DNA of 64,000 nt, taken from the NCBI GenBank assembly GCA_003988855.1, contig QYAI01000056.1, positions 62,001-126,000 on the forward strand, in the 5' to 3' direction. Below, piece after piece: positions 12,529-23,642 of this stretch. Position 1 is the first letter of the stretch; each line of letters begins with the position of its first letter. A program made the translations under genes and the position numbers. Source of the stretch: Arachnopeziza araneosa (taxonomy: Eukaryota; Ascomycota; Leotiomycetes; Helotiales; Arachnopezizaceae). The notes under the pieces were generated by a model, which saw nothing but the letters and a program-made list of their open reading frames with translations, made no database searches and was not told the origin of the DNA.

Positions 12529-12941
12529 CACATTATTGATCTAGCCATTGAAAGGAGCAGCCGGTCAGCCATTTTTGTATAAGACCTTAGGTCTTAAGCG
12601 ATGTGCTGAGGCTGAAGAAGGCGGGCGGGTAGTTGAGATCGCAAGGCGCAGTAAGCCACAAAACTGAGGTTTTGTTTTTACGCGCAGCATAGCCCCTCCA
12701 AGGCTTTACTGCTTCCAGTCTGCCTGAACTAGACTACATTTGTCAGTGGCTTTTTCTTTTCCTTTCGGTGACTGAGTTTGGACGTCAAAGCGACTTTTTC
12801 CTCAACCGCCCTCCAGTAGCCAATTATTTACAACACTACCACACTAACTGAGTATCGTACCTTTTTGAACAACTAGTCAATTTACTTAATTCTCAGAAAA
12901 CACTCAGTTCTGGGATTGGACTTGAATTCTCGGGATCAATC
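12529..12941. promoter_or_regulatory. Divergent promoter region
   Basis: About 410 bp between the minus-strand membrane protein gene and the plus-strand DUF1399 gene. It must contain both promoters. No specific operator was recognised. Confidence 0.5.
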
Positions 12942-14333
12942 ATGACTTTGAAAATTGAAGAAGATCTCCATAAGACGAGCAAAGCAACTCTCGAGGTACT
13001 CGCCAAACGACTTAAAAAGAAAAAGTACCCGCTGGCTTCTCCTGCTCCTGAAATACCCTCTCCTGCAGTATTCGATAATCTTCCCGGATCCTCGTCGGCA
13101 GAAACTCCCTCTACCAATGCTGCTCTGCTCCCCACTATTTCTGAATGTGCGGTCCATCTTGAATTGCTAGCATGCTTCTCAAATATTCGCCAGAGTGTCC
13201 TGAAATCTACAACTCTAGATTCCATATTTGGAATTCGAGAGGCACACCGCACTGTCACTCGTGACAATAAGCTAGTTCAACTTAAGGATCCTACCCTAGA
13301 TGGACGCCGCGAGATAAAATGGACCTGCTTCGTCCAATGGTCTGTTGTGCGGTTCTTCCTCTGGAGAAGCAGACTCCCACAACAGGGGAGCATCAACTTG
13401 ACACCCGACCTGCTACCTCCGCTTGACGTTTTCATGGTCTTGCACACGGCGCTGCTCAACCCAGCTTTATTTCGTCGGCAGTTTGTAGGTGGCCCACTGG
13501 CTAAGATACAATTCCCATGGGCAGATATTCATTCCTGTATCAGTAGGATAGAGGGCGGGAAATGGGTGTATAATCTCTCCACCGCTGGCATGGCACACTG
13601 GGAAAAGTGCACCACCATGAAACCCGACCTTCTGGAAGAAATGTGCTGTTGGACATGGAAATCGGAAATACGAGATCCAATTACTTCCTTCACCTACGCC
13701 GGTGAGACAGCGTTCCCACCACTCCCTGTCAAGTGGTTTGTTCCAGCGCCACCCCAGCACATTAATATGTTGTCCCAAGATCAACGTGCTCTCGGAACAC
13801 AGCTAGCAGCAGGCGTCCTTAGACAGTGCAGCTTCGTGGACAAAATGGAGATCAAAATGTGGCTCTGTAGTCCAGTAATTGAAGGCACACTCACACGCGC
13901 GATCACGCGATACGAACGTTTTCTCCAGCTCATGAAGCTGTACCCAGGCAAAGCCTTGGTACCAACACTAGACATCGATTTAGTGTGGCATACGCATCAG
14001 TGCTCCCACGAGCGTTATGTGTGCGGAGTCCAGGCGGCGGTGGGCCGATTCGTCAACCACGACGATACGGTGGCGGCAGGGAAGTTGGAAAAGGGGTGGG
14101 AGCAGGTCCGCGGACTATATCGCATTCGATTTGGAGCTGAGTACAGAGTTTGTGGGTGTTGGGACTGCGAGGCTCTCATCTCTGCGGTTGCTGATGCAAA
14201 GAGAATGGGAGATATTTTCAGAGCAGATGATAGGAGGAATATGGATGAGGTTGCTTACTACAGGGTTGTTGAAATGGCAAAGAGGCAAAAACTCCCTGTC
14301 CCAGCGAGAGGAATCTTGGAGGGGAAACGTTAG
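12942..14333 (+). CDS. DUF1399 / glycine-rich domain-containing (GRDP-like) protein
   Basis: Single-exon protein of 463 residues. The hallmark of the family, PTLDIDLVWHTHQ, is near residue 345, preceded by LPPLDVFMVLHTALLNPALF near residue 165. Both are typical of fungal and plant DUF1399 proteins (plant GRDPs affect development and stress responses). The C-terminal part has a CGCWDCEAL Cys cluster. The N-terminus is basic and Lys-rich (KRLKKKKYPL). Fungal members have no defined biochemical activity. The ATG at 12942 is the first in frame. Confidence 0.75.
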   Translation: MTLKIEEDLHKTSKATLEVLAKRLKKKKYPLASPAPEIPSPAVFDNLPGSSSAETPSTNAALLPTISECAVHLELLACFSNIRQSVLKSTTLDSIFGIREAHRTVTRDNKLVQLKDPTLDGRREIKWTCFVQWSVVRFFLWRSRLPQQGSINLTPDLLPPLDVFMVLHTALLNPALFRRQFVGGPLAKIQFPWADIHSCISRIEGGKWVYNLSTAGMAHWEKCTTMKPDLLEEMCCWTWKSEIRDPITSFTYAGETAFPPLPVKWFVPAPPQHINMLSQDQRALGTQLAAGVLRQCSFVDKMEIKMWLCSPVIEGTLTRAITRYERFLQLMKLYPGKALVPTLDIDLVWHTHQCSHERYVCGVQAAVGRFVNHDDTVAAGKLEKGWEQVRGLYRIRFGAEYRVCGCWDCEALISAVADAKRMGDIFRADDRRNMDEVAYYRVVEMAKRQKLPVPARGILEGKR

Positions 14334-14564
14334 TCGTCTTCATAACATTCTGCTTTATGAGATAATTATTTGAAGATATAAGTCTGCATAAACACATCAA
14401 AATGTTTGGATCTGATATTGCTTGTCAAATCCAGTTTCACTTTAAGAAATTGTGGGCTAGAAAGGGAGATAGCCGGTACGAAAAGGATGCTTTTTGCTTG
14501 AATTTTGATACACTTGAGATGAGTCTCCAACAGAACATAAACTAATCCAATTCCTCGTACTAAT

Positions 14565-16064
14565 CTATCTCTCTTCATTCACTTTCCATCCCCTCCGATC
14601 ATTAAACGTGCCATCTGCAATCATTTCTACTCGTTTTGTATAATGCACTCTCCTATGAACCTCGACATTACAGAACACCAGACTAGTGAGCACGTCAGGA
14701 GAGACTTTAATGATCTTAAGATCCGGTGTAGTTAGCTTTTCCGATTCGCCGGGATCTGCTACCCTCTCTCTGAGGATGACGATCTCCCCAATCGGATAGT
14801 AGTCTGGGGGTGGTAGAGGCCATAATCCTTTTGTGGGAGCAGTTGCAGGCTCAGAAACTGGGCCGATAGAGCGGTGGAGGTCGATCAGTGAAAGAAGATA
14901 GGAATGATCTGCACGTGTCACAGCGTCGAATTCATTTGTAAATGAGAGCATGACACCGGGATTCTGTAATAGCTTCTGTTTCTGCAGAAGATAGGGGGTA
15001 AGATCTTTGCTAGTTACGGGTGGGGCACCGAATGTTATAAGGGAGTATTTGAGTGGTTCTAGAGATATAGTCAGATTTGCATTCCGTGTGAGTAATGGGA
15101 ATATGTAGCTGACCTGTGAGGTGTATTTTGCACAATATTTGTGAAAAAATGAGCGCGGCCACAGCACCACCTGCTGAATGGCCTGTCAAAAGAACATGTT
15201 TTACCCCGTATTCCTTGACAAGGTTTACTGTGCGCATGGAAACTACAGGGAAAAGCGCCTTTGCACTGTTGAGGAACCCTCCATGGGCATGAAGATCGTG
15301 ATATTCATCCGGGATGTCCTTTTGATATTGATTAGTAGATTTCCAAGTACCAAGCCGATATGAAGTACTTGCCTTGAGAGAACTGAATGGTTCCTTGTTT
15401 CCGTTCAGGTTGACCATTGCATCCAGAACGCTTGCGGTACCACGGATAGAAACAATAAGCACGGGTAAAGATTCACCATTTTCGTCTTGATGATTGAACA
15501 TCCAGAAACCAGTTGCTTTGGAAGTTCCTGCCGAAGAGGTTGGAATGTAGCCCCTAGATGGACTGAAATCGAGCCCAGGAGCGTTAGGCTTCCCCTTGGG
15601 ATCATATACGACAGATGCACAGCAATTTGCAGCCAGTATCAACTTGGAGTCGGCTTGTGTACTAAGTTAAATATTAGACGGACCCAAAGATGGTAGATTT
15701 AGGAACAAACCATTGCCATTCCACTCCAGCACTGTCTTCAGCTTGTGAGTTGCTGTACCTTGCAGCTTCATTACACAACTGCTCAAGGAGGAATTGTTTT
15801 TCATCGCTTGGGTCGCCTAGATTATGATGCTTTAGTCTTGTAGGATTTAGTTATGACCGTATACTAACCATCAAGATCTAATTGCTGAATTGTTTCGTCT
15901 AAGTTTTTAACCAGTTCAACCACTGCTGCTGAGGCTGCCGTTGAATTCTGTGCAGATGGGATTGCAGAATCGGGCAAGGCGGCAGATGTTGATAGGGTGG
16001 CTTCTATAGAGGCACGAGTTTCCTTGCGACGAAGCAAGAAACGAACATATGTTGGAAACGGCAT
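14565..16064 (-). CDS. Class 3 (Lipase_3) alpha/beta hydrolase
   Basis: Exons on minus: 15869-16064, 15711-15816, 15373-15661, 15114-15318 and 14565-15058, giving 429 residues. Introns at 15817-15868, 15662-15710 and 15059-15113 are canonical; 15319-15372 has a GC donor and is in frame, so retaining it would give 447 residues. The lipase elbow VLLTGHSAGGAVAAL supplies the nucleophile Ser. LPVLIVSIRGTASVLDAMVN is the preceding strand that normally builds the oxyanion hole. SFTNEFDAVTR should carry the catalytic Asp, and a His is expected further on. There is no signal peptide, so an intracellular lipase or esterase is likely. The start at 16064 (MPFPTYVRFLL) is preferred; an in-frame ATG at 16118 is possible. 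Confidence 0.8.
15319..15372 (-). other. In-frame 54-nt candidate GC-AG intron in the lipase gene
   Basis: On the minus strand the donor is AAG|GCAAGT, with CTACTAATC as branch site and CAAAAG as acceptor. The 54 nt contain no stop and are a multiple of three, so both splicing and retention keep the lipase frame. Confidence 0.5.
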
Positions 16065-16207
16065 TTTGTATGGACTGCAAGCAGAAACAGTGAACTGAAC
16101 ACAGAAAGACGTGGACATTCCATGGCCCAGTAGAGAGTTCCTAGGTTAGGCTTTCTAGAATATTACATGCATCATGTACGTCGTACGCAGCTGAAAGCAA
16201 AACATGC

Positions 16208-16365
16208 GGCTGAGCGAAAGTTAGGAGTTGCCCTTTTCGTCTAGGTCTGGGGTGGCTGATTCGAATCGTCCGGATTTGTGTAGGCTGAGTGAAAGTTAGG
16301 AGTTGCCCTTTTCGTTTGGGTCTGGCGGTGGCTGATTCGAATCGTCCGGATTTGTGGAGGCTGAG
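16208..16365. repeat. Two-copy 75-76 bp tandem duplication
   Basis: The unit begins GGCTGAGCGAAAGTTAGGAG and recurs from 16283, with the start of a third copy at 16359. The copies differ by a few substitutions and one inserted base. It lies in the shared promoter between the lipase gene (minus) and the plus-strand gene starting at 16485. Confidence 0.9.
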
Positions 16366-16484
16366 CTCAGAAAGTGCAAAATCCTGGCGTTTCGCGAACG
16401 CCACGATTTCTTGGAAACGCTTCTTTTGAATTTTGACAACCATAAGATTCTTGGAGCACCAGCCCTGGCACCTCAATCGAGGCC

Positions 16485-19178
16485 ATGGCAACCTCAACCT
16501 TCAAACTTCGATCGATCCTTCGGCAGGAATCGAAAATCGACAATGTTACCAATACGCCCGAATTCCCTCGGGAATTAGTTGGCACAGCAGCTGAGCACCT
16601 GTATCAAGAACTACTGGATATGTACTGGGCTGGTGTTAAAACAGAAATGAAACATATTCTACTTACTTTGAAGAAATGGCAACGAGCCCCGTATACCTCG
16701 ACTGTGCTACCAGATGAGGAGGATGATTTCATTCATGGCTATGACACCTTTTTAGAACAGTTATCGCAGAGCACACGGAGCCTTGCTCAACGACATGGCA
16801 AAAACATCGCAGCCAAAAGAAGGTCAAAAAAAGAAAAGCTGCCTAGTTATCACGATGCCTTGCAAGATCGATGCTGGGATATTCTAGCCGAAGACCGCAA
16901 TTCCGACCTCAAAGTAGACATGCGAATAGTTCTTGAATCTCAGCCGAAGTATTCTGTGTTAGAACAGCGAGCCAGGATGCTGTTGGAATCTGCTGGGTTT
17001 TTAGACATCGACAAAGTTATAGAGTATCGTCCACCGGAGAAAGAAATCACTTTCTGGAAACGCCCGGCCGTCCCTCAACTCAAGCTTCTGCGGTTCAACG
17101 ACAAAAGCATGCCTATTTTTGGACCAGAAAAGTGCACCTCTTGCCAATCAATGATCCGAGGATGTACTTTTCGAAGCAGAGATGTCATTGAATGCGAAAG
17201 TTGCTACAGGATATACCATTATGGAAACCCTGATTTTGTCAAATCTTGTAAGCACAGTATCATTTCTACGGCACTCACTTCAGAAGCCAGCCGTTCAGTA
17301 TGCTTCTGTACGGGAATTACAAAAACCAATGACGAGGGGCATCCAATGAAATTGTTTCCAGTTGACAAAAATGAGCGCCATCGACAGTCCGGTCCCTCGG
17401 CGTTCAGATGCGGCTTGTACAAGATTCCTGAGCTCGTTGCTGATGCAAAATATCGGTCGGTTCTCATGGAAGGCGAACGCTACATTGATTTAACAGATTT
17501 GAAGAACTCTGGAGCTCAAGCTAAACGCAGAAGGGAGGATCTGCTATCGTTCAAGGCAGGCGTTACCCAGAGCAGCAAGGAGGAGAAACTAGTGGATAGC
17601 AAAAAGGCATTTGCTGAATTCGGATTCTCTAATTTGCGAGAGACTGAGGACGACGTACCGTTCTTCATGCGACCTATTGTTTCAAAGTATCCGTTTGGAA
17701 ACGTTCATATGGCACTCCGCGTTGGGCCTTTGTTAATTGAAAATGGTGTGAAGCACACTAAACATGGCGCGATCATTACTAGACGTGATCCTACATATCT
17801 GCAAGTTATTCTACAACCTTCTTCGGACCTGGAGAACAGTTTGTTGATTGCAGATGAAGCGGATCGAATGTTATGGACTCAGCGGAGAAAGAGAGTCCCC
17901 AAGCGATACAAATGTATGATGAAGCAAGTTGTTGGGGGGGCCTTTGCAGGAGCGTTGGACCCGAAAACGGAAGAAGAAATTATTTCAGCACTGATCAGCG
18001 AAAGTCAGAGGACTCCGGCTCCTGGGCTACCTGTAGCTATCAAAACAAAGGCTATAGATGATGCCATCGATCGGCTTACATTCATGCTGAAGAAGTATCT
18101 CGGCTCGAGAATCGAAAAATATTTGAAAAGTATTGCTGGCCGATTAGTAGACCCTGAGACGGCACTTCGTTGGGACTTTCGAACAAACAATTGTCAGATG
18201 TTTTGTGACAGTATTATCGACAACAAATTGTTTGGCCCACTTCTTGCTCTACCCAGGGAGACTTTAGATAATCGTCTAGATGATGTTATTGGCCCCTTGT
18301 ATTTGATGAGTTTTGTATGCAGACCTGGCAGTTATGACAAGGAATCAGTTCTCTCCAAATACGACGTACCTAACGGACTTACCGAGGAGTACTTACTTAA
18401 ATTTCGCTACGGCTTCCATGAAGAGTCTGATATCATCGACACACTCCACGAGTACTGGTACGACTGGGGTGCCTTTGGTAAGACCATTTACCCCTATCAG
18501 GATCTTTTCCCTTGGGACTGTACCGAAGCCTACAATCGCTATTTCACCAAGTGTAGCGAGTGTAACATCTCCAAGCATGTTCTAGCATTTCCTTTCGACT
18601 CTTGGTCTATAATCTCGCATCACCTCTCTAAACCTCGACATCTCTACCTACCTCCTCCAAGCTCGGAGGCTTCAACATCGGGTATCATGGACGACATGGC
18701 GTGGTTTAAAAATCGTCTTACTCTACTACTTGCACAATCCCGCCTCCTCACCTTCGCAGCCGCCATGACCAATACAGCGAGCATCCGCACCGCTACTGCA
18801 TGGCTCTCTGAGCAACCTGTGGCCAAACTCGACCGTCTTAGACTGGGTGGTATTCACCGAGCCCAACCATACAGTCACCATTTTGAAGCCGGTGCATATC
18901 ATCATCATTTCACTGCACAATGGGCGCATCTGCGCCCAGAGCAGCAGATCGCCGAATACGAAGCATTACGGAATTCGCGGGCGCGTCAGGATGATATCGA
19001 GAGCAGTGGAAGTGGCAATTCTGATTCTGGTGGTGGGTGTGCTGATTTGATGTACGAGATGATGTTTTATGGAGCTGAACCAGCGGGGTCGGCTGGCGAA
19101 GGGGGAAATTGTAATAGCGGGGACTGTAACTCCGGCGGAGATGGTGGGGATGGTGGGGGAGATGGGGGAGGAGATTGA
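16485..19178 (+). CDS. Large unknown protein with zinc-finger-like cluster and possible papain-like NCQ motif
   Basis: A single frame of 897 residues that I cannot assign to a named family. Residues about 218-260 hold a Cys/His cluster (CTSC, then CESC eight residues after a RGC, followed by HYGN and KSCKH) resembling a ZZ- or RING-like zinc site. Around residue 405 is KYPFGNVHMALRVG, and about 160 residues later WDFRTNNCQMFCDSIID. A His before an NNCQxFC block is the order seen in circularly permuted papain-like folds (LRAT, PPPDE, NlpC/P60), so a cysteine peptidase or acyltransferase is possible but unproven. The C-terminal tail is low-complexity Ser/Gly/Asp/Asn (SGSGNSDSGGG, then GGDGGDGGGDGGGD). 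It is intact, with no introns needed. The start at 16485 is the first ATG. Confidence 0.6.
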   Translation: MATSTFKLRSILRQESKIDNVTNTPEFPRELVGTAAEHLYQELLDMYWAGVKTEMKHILLTLKKWQRAPYTSTVLPDEEDDFIHGYDTFLEQLSQSTRSLAQRHGKNIAAKRRSKKEKLPSYHDALQDRCWDILAEDRNSDLKVDMRIVLESQPKYSVLEQRARMLLESAGFLDIDKVIEYRPPEKEITFWKRPAVPQLKLLRFNDKSMPIFGPEKCTSCQSMIRGCTFRSRDVIECESCYRIYHYGNPDFVKSCKHSIISTALTSEASRSVCFCTGITKTNDEGHPMKLFPVDKNERHRQSGPSAFRCGLYKIPELVADAKYRSVLMEGERYIDLTDLKNSGAQAKRRREDLLSFKAGVTQSSKEEKLVDSKKAFAEFGFSNLRETEDDVPFFMRPIVSKYPFGNVHMALRVGPLLIENGVKHTKHGAIITRRDPTYLQVILQPSSDLENSLLIADEADRMLWTQRRKRVPKRYKCMMKQVVGGAFAGALDPKTEEEIISALISESQRTPAPGLPVAIKTKAIDDAIDRLTFMLKKYLGSRIEKYLKSIAGRLVDPETALRWDFRTNNCQMFCDSIIDNKLFGPLLALPRETLDNRLDDVIGPLYLMSFVCRPGSYDKESVLSKYDVPNGLTEEYLLKFRYGFHEESDIIDTLHEYWYDWGAFGKTIYPYQDLFPWDCTEAYNRYFTKCSECNISKHVLAFPFDSWSIISHHLSKPRHLYLPPPSSEASTSGIMDDMAWFKNRLTLLLAQSRLLTFAAAMTNTASIRTATAWLSEQPVAKLDRLRLGGIHRAQPYSHHFEAGAYHHHFTAQWAHLRPEQQIAEYEALRNSRARQDDIESSGSGNSDSGGGCADLMYEMMFYGAEPAGSAGEGGNCNSGDCNSGGDGGDGGGDGGGD

Positions 19179-19651
19179 GGCCAATGAATTTGTGGCAGTA
19201 TTTATACTCTACCTAGATAGTGTATGCAAAATAAACCACTTATAGAATAAATTTTTGGACCAAAAATGAATGAAGCACATTATCTCAAAGCTAGCCACGG
19301 CTACTTTAACAACACATGTGGGAACTTATTCTTTGTTGTTCATTTTCTGCTTGACACTTTCAATCTTACTTTTTAACGTCAATTCTCATATAATACCACG
19401 TAAATAAAATTCATAAAGCAGGGAAAACATACGAACACCAAGTAAGTCATGTGCCATAAGTTAAGGTGAAATAAAATTGACCCTATCCTATTCACTCATC
19501 ACTCATCACTCATTTTAAATGAAGCTTTTCTAGTCCCAGTCTTCATTTTACATTATATACGACCTTAAGATATGACCAAAATGCTCTGAGTCTCCGGCAG
19601 AGGCGACAAATTGAACTTGACTCATATTCTGAGAAAACAAGTTATTAGTTT
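19179..19651. other. Convergent intergenic spacer with short ACTCATC repeat
   Basis: AT-rich gap between the unknown gene and the NACHT pseudogene. A small CACTCAT microsatellite lies near 19490-19515. No gene is seen. Confidence 0.5.
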
Positions 19652-22553
19652 TCAGTTAACCCTTGAACGCCGCCCTCCAAAGCCTTTCCAAAACATCTTT
19701 ACTCTACAACGAGGTCTCTCCTGAGACTTCTGGGCTACTTTCAAAGCAGCTAACTTAGCCAAGAGCTCAGCGGTTCGCTCTGCGTTCCATTCTTGAAATA
19801 CGTCCTTAATGATATCTTCGGGACGCGATTTATTAACAATGACTCCAGAATCGGCATTATTGTCGAGAAACTTAAGGACAATTTCTGCTTCAATATTGTA
19901 GTTCCGTAGTACCAGAGTCTCGTCCTGAAGCATCTTGAGTCCCCAGACCAAGCCGTACATGCATTATTATTTTGAGACAAGTTGGGATTTGCTCCATGGT
20001 CAAATAGTATCTGAACCATTTTCGTGTCGTTACATTCTACCGCAATAGAAAGTAAATGCGGCCAGCCGCCGTAGAAAGAATTCGAGTCCAAGCCAGAGTT
20101 CAGTCTATATATTACGTATGAATGAAGCCCTTTTCTCACGGCGTACTCAAAGAACGAGCTCAGAGGCCTGCTCCAATTTCCCTTAATGCATGCCAAGAGG
20201 TGGGTAGGATAAGAACCTAGGCGTGAATATTGATTTTTAGCTTCTGTTATTCGCCAGCTTTCCCCTTGGGGACTTAAACGCTCGAATAATTTGCGAAGAA
20301 CTCTATCGACCTCTACCAGAATTTCAATGTGGAGAGTGGGATTATTTGCGTCAAATTTGACGGAATAGCAAAAACATAAGGCCAAAATTCTATCCAAAGC
20401 TCCTTCATCATGCCCCGAGTATGTTAATAACATTTTGGTCGACATAGTTACGGTTTTGAGCTGGAGTAGATAAGAACCACACAACGACATGGCAGGATCA
20501 AAGGAGTGGGAGGTCCCGGAGAGGATATAATTCCACCTGTTTGGACTTTCAAGGAAGTCTTTTACCGTTCGGTGTAAATATTGGACTCGAGCTAGAGAGC
20601 GCTCCTCTTTAGTAGCTGGTGCTTCAAAAAACCTTTGCAGCGGCTATTAAGGCGACGCCTCATTGTTTCGGCCTTGAATTATGTATCGGCAAGGGACAAG
20701 TTAAGAAGTGACAGTGGCTCATCTGCTGCTTGGATAATTTGAAACAATTTTCATGCTTCTTCAAAGTAAGCCGGGTTTAAGTTATTCAATATCTTGAAAA
20801 ATAAATCTTTGAGGTCAGGAGGTGAAAGAAGAAGCCTGTTTTGTAGGCCCTTGATGTTATCACCATCGCGGAGTCCTTCGAGTAGAGAGGCGACAACTAA
20901 ACAAACCCACAGGAAAACGCCAGATGCTTTTTCGGTTACCTCAACTATCAAATCTTGAGCTGCCTTGCGTTGCATTGACTCGTGCTTAATAAAAATTTCG
21001 TTCTCTCGAAGGTTTTCCGATACAAAAAGAGAAATGTCTTTGGCAGTTAATTCTTCTACCCGAAGAGATGGTTGTCGTTGAAAAGTGTCCTTGAAGACTA
21101 GCTATGGCCGACTGGCTACACAAATCTTGACATTTTGGTTTGCAGATTGTCGAAGAGCAAACTCAGCAAGCTCTCCACAGTCGCCATCAAATTCGTCAAG
21201 CCCATCGATGAGGAAAAAAAATCTCTTGGATTTGTCAGAAACCAACATTTTGAATGCGGAATTCAATTCTGACCAGGACCACTGGAACACCGAGGAGTCA
21301 GCATTTTCCTTTTATAGGGTGTATCATGAGCGAGAAGGATCGAATACCCCCAGATGTGGTTGGTTTGAGAGTGCATCACTTAAAGCACTCTATCTCAGGG
21401 GCAAAAATAACAAAGGATTGATAGAGCCCGGGGATCTTTACCGGATGGCGATCGCCACCGAAAAGCTCATATGATTTCCACCTCTCGGGAAAGAGAGCTG
21501 GCGTCATCTCCAAGGATTGTTCGATTGATTCGTAGAGAAGGGCTTGCAGCAATCCCATCCTAGACATTTGCATTGCTGTTCCCGAGTTCCAGAAGAAGAA
21601 CCCAGCTCTTGTAAGTGGTTGCTGACCAGCCCAAGCTCGTAGGTGTATTAGCGTTTGTGGATGGTTGTACAAGTACTTCATCAGCGTTGATTTACCAGAC
21701 CCTGGTTTTCCAGTAATTTAGTATAGCCTTTCTGAGCTTGTCAGCCAATCAACAAAGCCAATGCTCTAAGTATCCGTCGAATCCTCTCTCCCACCGTCCT
21801 CTTTCGAGAATATCCATTCAAACGTCTTTTTATGAGCCTCTTCAATACGTTCATAGCGATCGGCAATGTCGGCAAAGCGTAATTTACTCAAAATTTGTTC
21901 GCGGAATAATTGTTCCCGTGCCTCTCTGCTATACGTCGATACCTTCACAGAGAAGCTGGCCGGTCCTGCTGGTTTTGCAGTTCAAGACGAGTTAGATGGA
22001 GCTCTTTCATGAGAATTTCTTGCAACGTCTTGATTTCTTTATTGGGGTAATTCTCACGGAGCCCTCCTTCCCTTGAATATTTGGAGATTGTTGATCTGTC
22101 TCTCTGAATTTGCTCTCGGATGGATACAAGCAAAGTTGTATCGATCTCACTTCTATACCTGTCCAGCCTTCGAGACAATTCTTCAATCTCCCCGGGTTTC
22201 CGGACGCTTTTCAAAGCTTGTCGAAAGCTGTTCCATTTCCTATGACTTCCTCTCATTCTCAAGCCGTTGATAGCCTCAACCAGCTGCACTGAAATAGCTT
22301 CGCAATCATCACACAATTTTCGAAGTCGCTTGGCCGCTCCTGAAAGCTCTCCCTCTTTCCTTCCGTCTAGTGGAAGGGAAAGATGGATGCGAAGATTTTT
22401 CAGGTTACTAGCAATAGCCTCGAGCTCGAGGTGCTCAACAAGCTTGCCACCAGCTGACTTGTAAATCTCGTGACCGTTCGAGATTTGGCCGCTTGTGAAA
22501 CTGATCAGTTGGATGATGTTTGACGCGAGACCCAAGGCAGTGAGCGGATCCAT
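19652..22553 (-). pseudogene. Decayed NACHT/STAND (NLR-like) gene
   Basis: The start at 22553 opens MDPLTALGLASNIIQLISF, the helical N-terminus typical of fungal STAND proteins. In order on minus follow a coiled helical region; GKPGSGKSTLMKYLYN (Walker A); FFFWNSG; FFFLIDGLDEFDG (Walker B); VASRP; ASGVFLWVCLVVASLLEGL; and a single ankyrin-like piece (QILFDHGANPNLS). The frame is broken: a shift near 21950, then TAG and TAA near 21775 and 21720, where the TAA replaces the Trp expected before ITGKPG. TAG replaces Trp after ASRP near 21100, and several stops or shifts lie between 20500 and 20750. It is a diverged paralogue of the intact gene at 35603-38916. Trp-to-stop changes fit RIP-type mutation. 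Confidence 0.85.
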
Positions 22554-23642
22554 CTTGTCAGTTGCGAGGGACTGAAAGCGAAAATGCGAAAATAAATGCT
22601 TTAAAGGGGTGGAAAGCTTGGTATTGATAAATCTTGCGACAACTCGCTGTGAGGCGGAGGCGGAGTAAGATGTACGCTCGGTGCAAGCCTTGCCAACACA
22701 TTGTGCTGCGCAACAATTACGATTATCGCAATCAGAGACCAAGAAAGCCTGATTTGCTTTGAGTTTTTGCGCCCTGTTCCTTATTTCTTTTACCGACCTA
22801 GATATCTACCTAGATACCTACCTAAGAGCCTAGATATTTTACTTCAGGCTGCAGCTACGTGACTAATAGAATTGTATATCTTTTGAGATAAACTAGTACT
22901 ATTTTCACTATTTTAGGAGGCAGGAAGTCTATCCAACTTGGCTCGATTTCGAAATCTCATCTTAGGAGTGCCCAGGGGGTAGCTGCTTGAAATGTCATGT
23001 GATAATACCATACTTACTTGCCTACCTACCTACTTACTTAGACACCTAAACAATTAATGGCGACGTGATCGAGGACGGAGATATCTCATTTATTTCCTTG
23101 CATCTCATGTATGACTTAGAATAAAATGTCCTAACTATCCTCATACCAACGCTACTTATAATGTGTCTAAAACTTTACGACTACTCCCTCCTACAAATCT
23201 TCGTCATGATGTATAGATACTCTCTATGCTCTGGTCGGCATCATGAGAGAAATCATCCTGAAACATAGATTGAAAAAGGAGCACCCACCTTTAGAATCAG
23301 ACGCATGATGGTGTGGAATCTATACTAAGGTAGTCCTCCTTGTTTGGGGAAGACCAGCTCACGCGGCTAATCTTTGTTGACTCTCGCCAATCTGAATGCT
23401 ACTCGAACGGCTGACGAGTGAACCATCTAGTCGTTATAATAAGATCACTAGAATAAAAATTTGCTCTCCTTTGAATTTAAAGAATTTAAATTACACTTTT
23501 TACCCCTTCCTTAAAGAGTCTGTGAAACCTCGGAACTTCGCCCAAGACGAGTAAATAATTTGTAACAATAGAGCAGCAAATAATGTTCCATAATACCTAT
23601 CTCGCCAAGAAAATCACCATACAGTTATCTTACACAAACTTG
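22554..23642. other. Gene-free spacer with TACCTA-type short repeats
   Basis: About 1.1 kb. Imperfect runs of TACCTACCTA and TAGATACCTA occur near 22800-22840 and 23020-23045. No coding region was recognised. Confidence 0.5.

Noticed and set aside
16141..16497. 118-codon minus-strand frame upstream of the unknown gene
   Set aside because: It exists because the 75-bp tandem duplication happens to be open in this frame (RKGQLL repeated). It overlaps two promoters.
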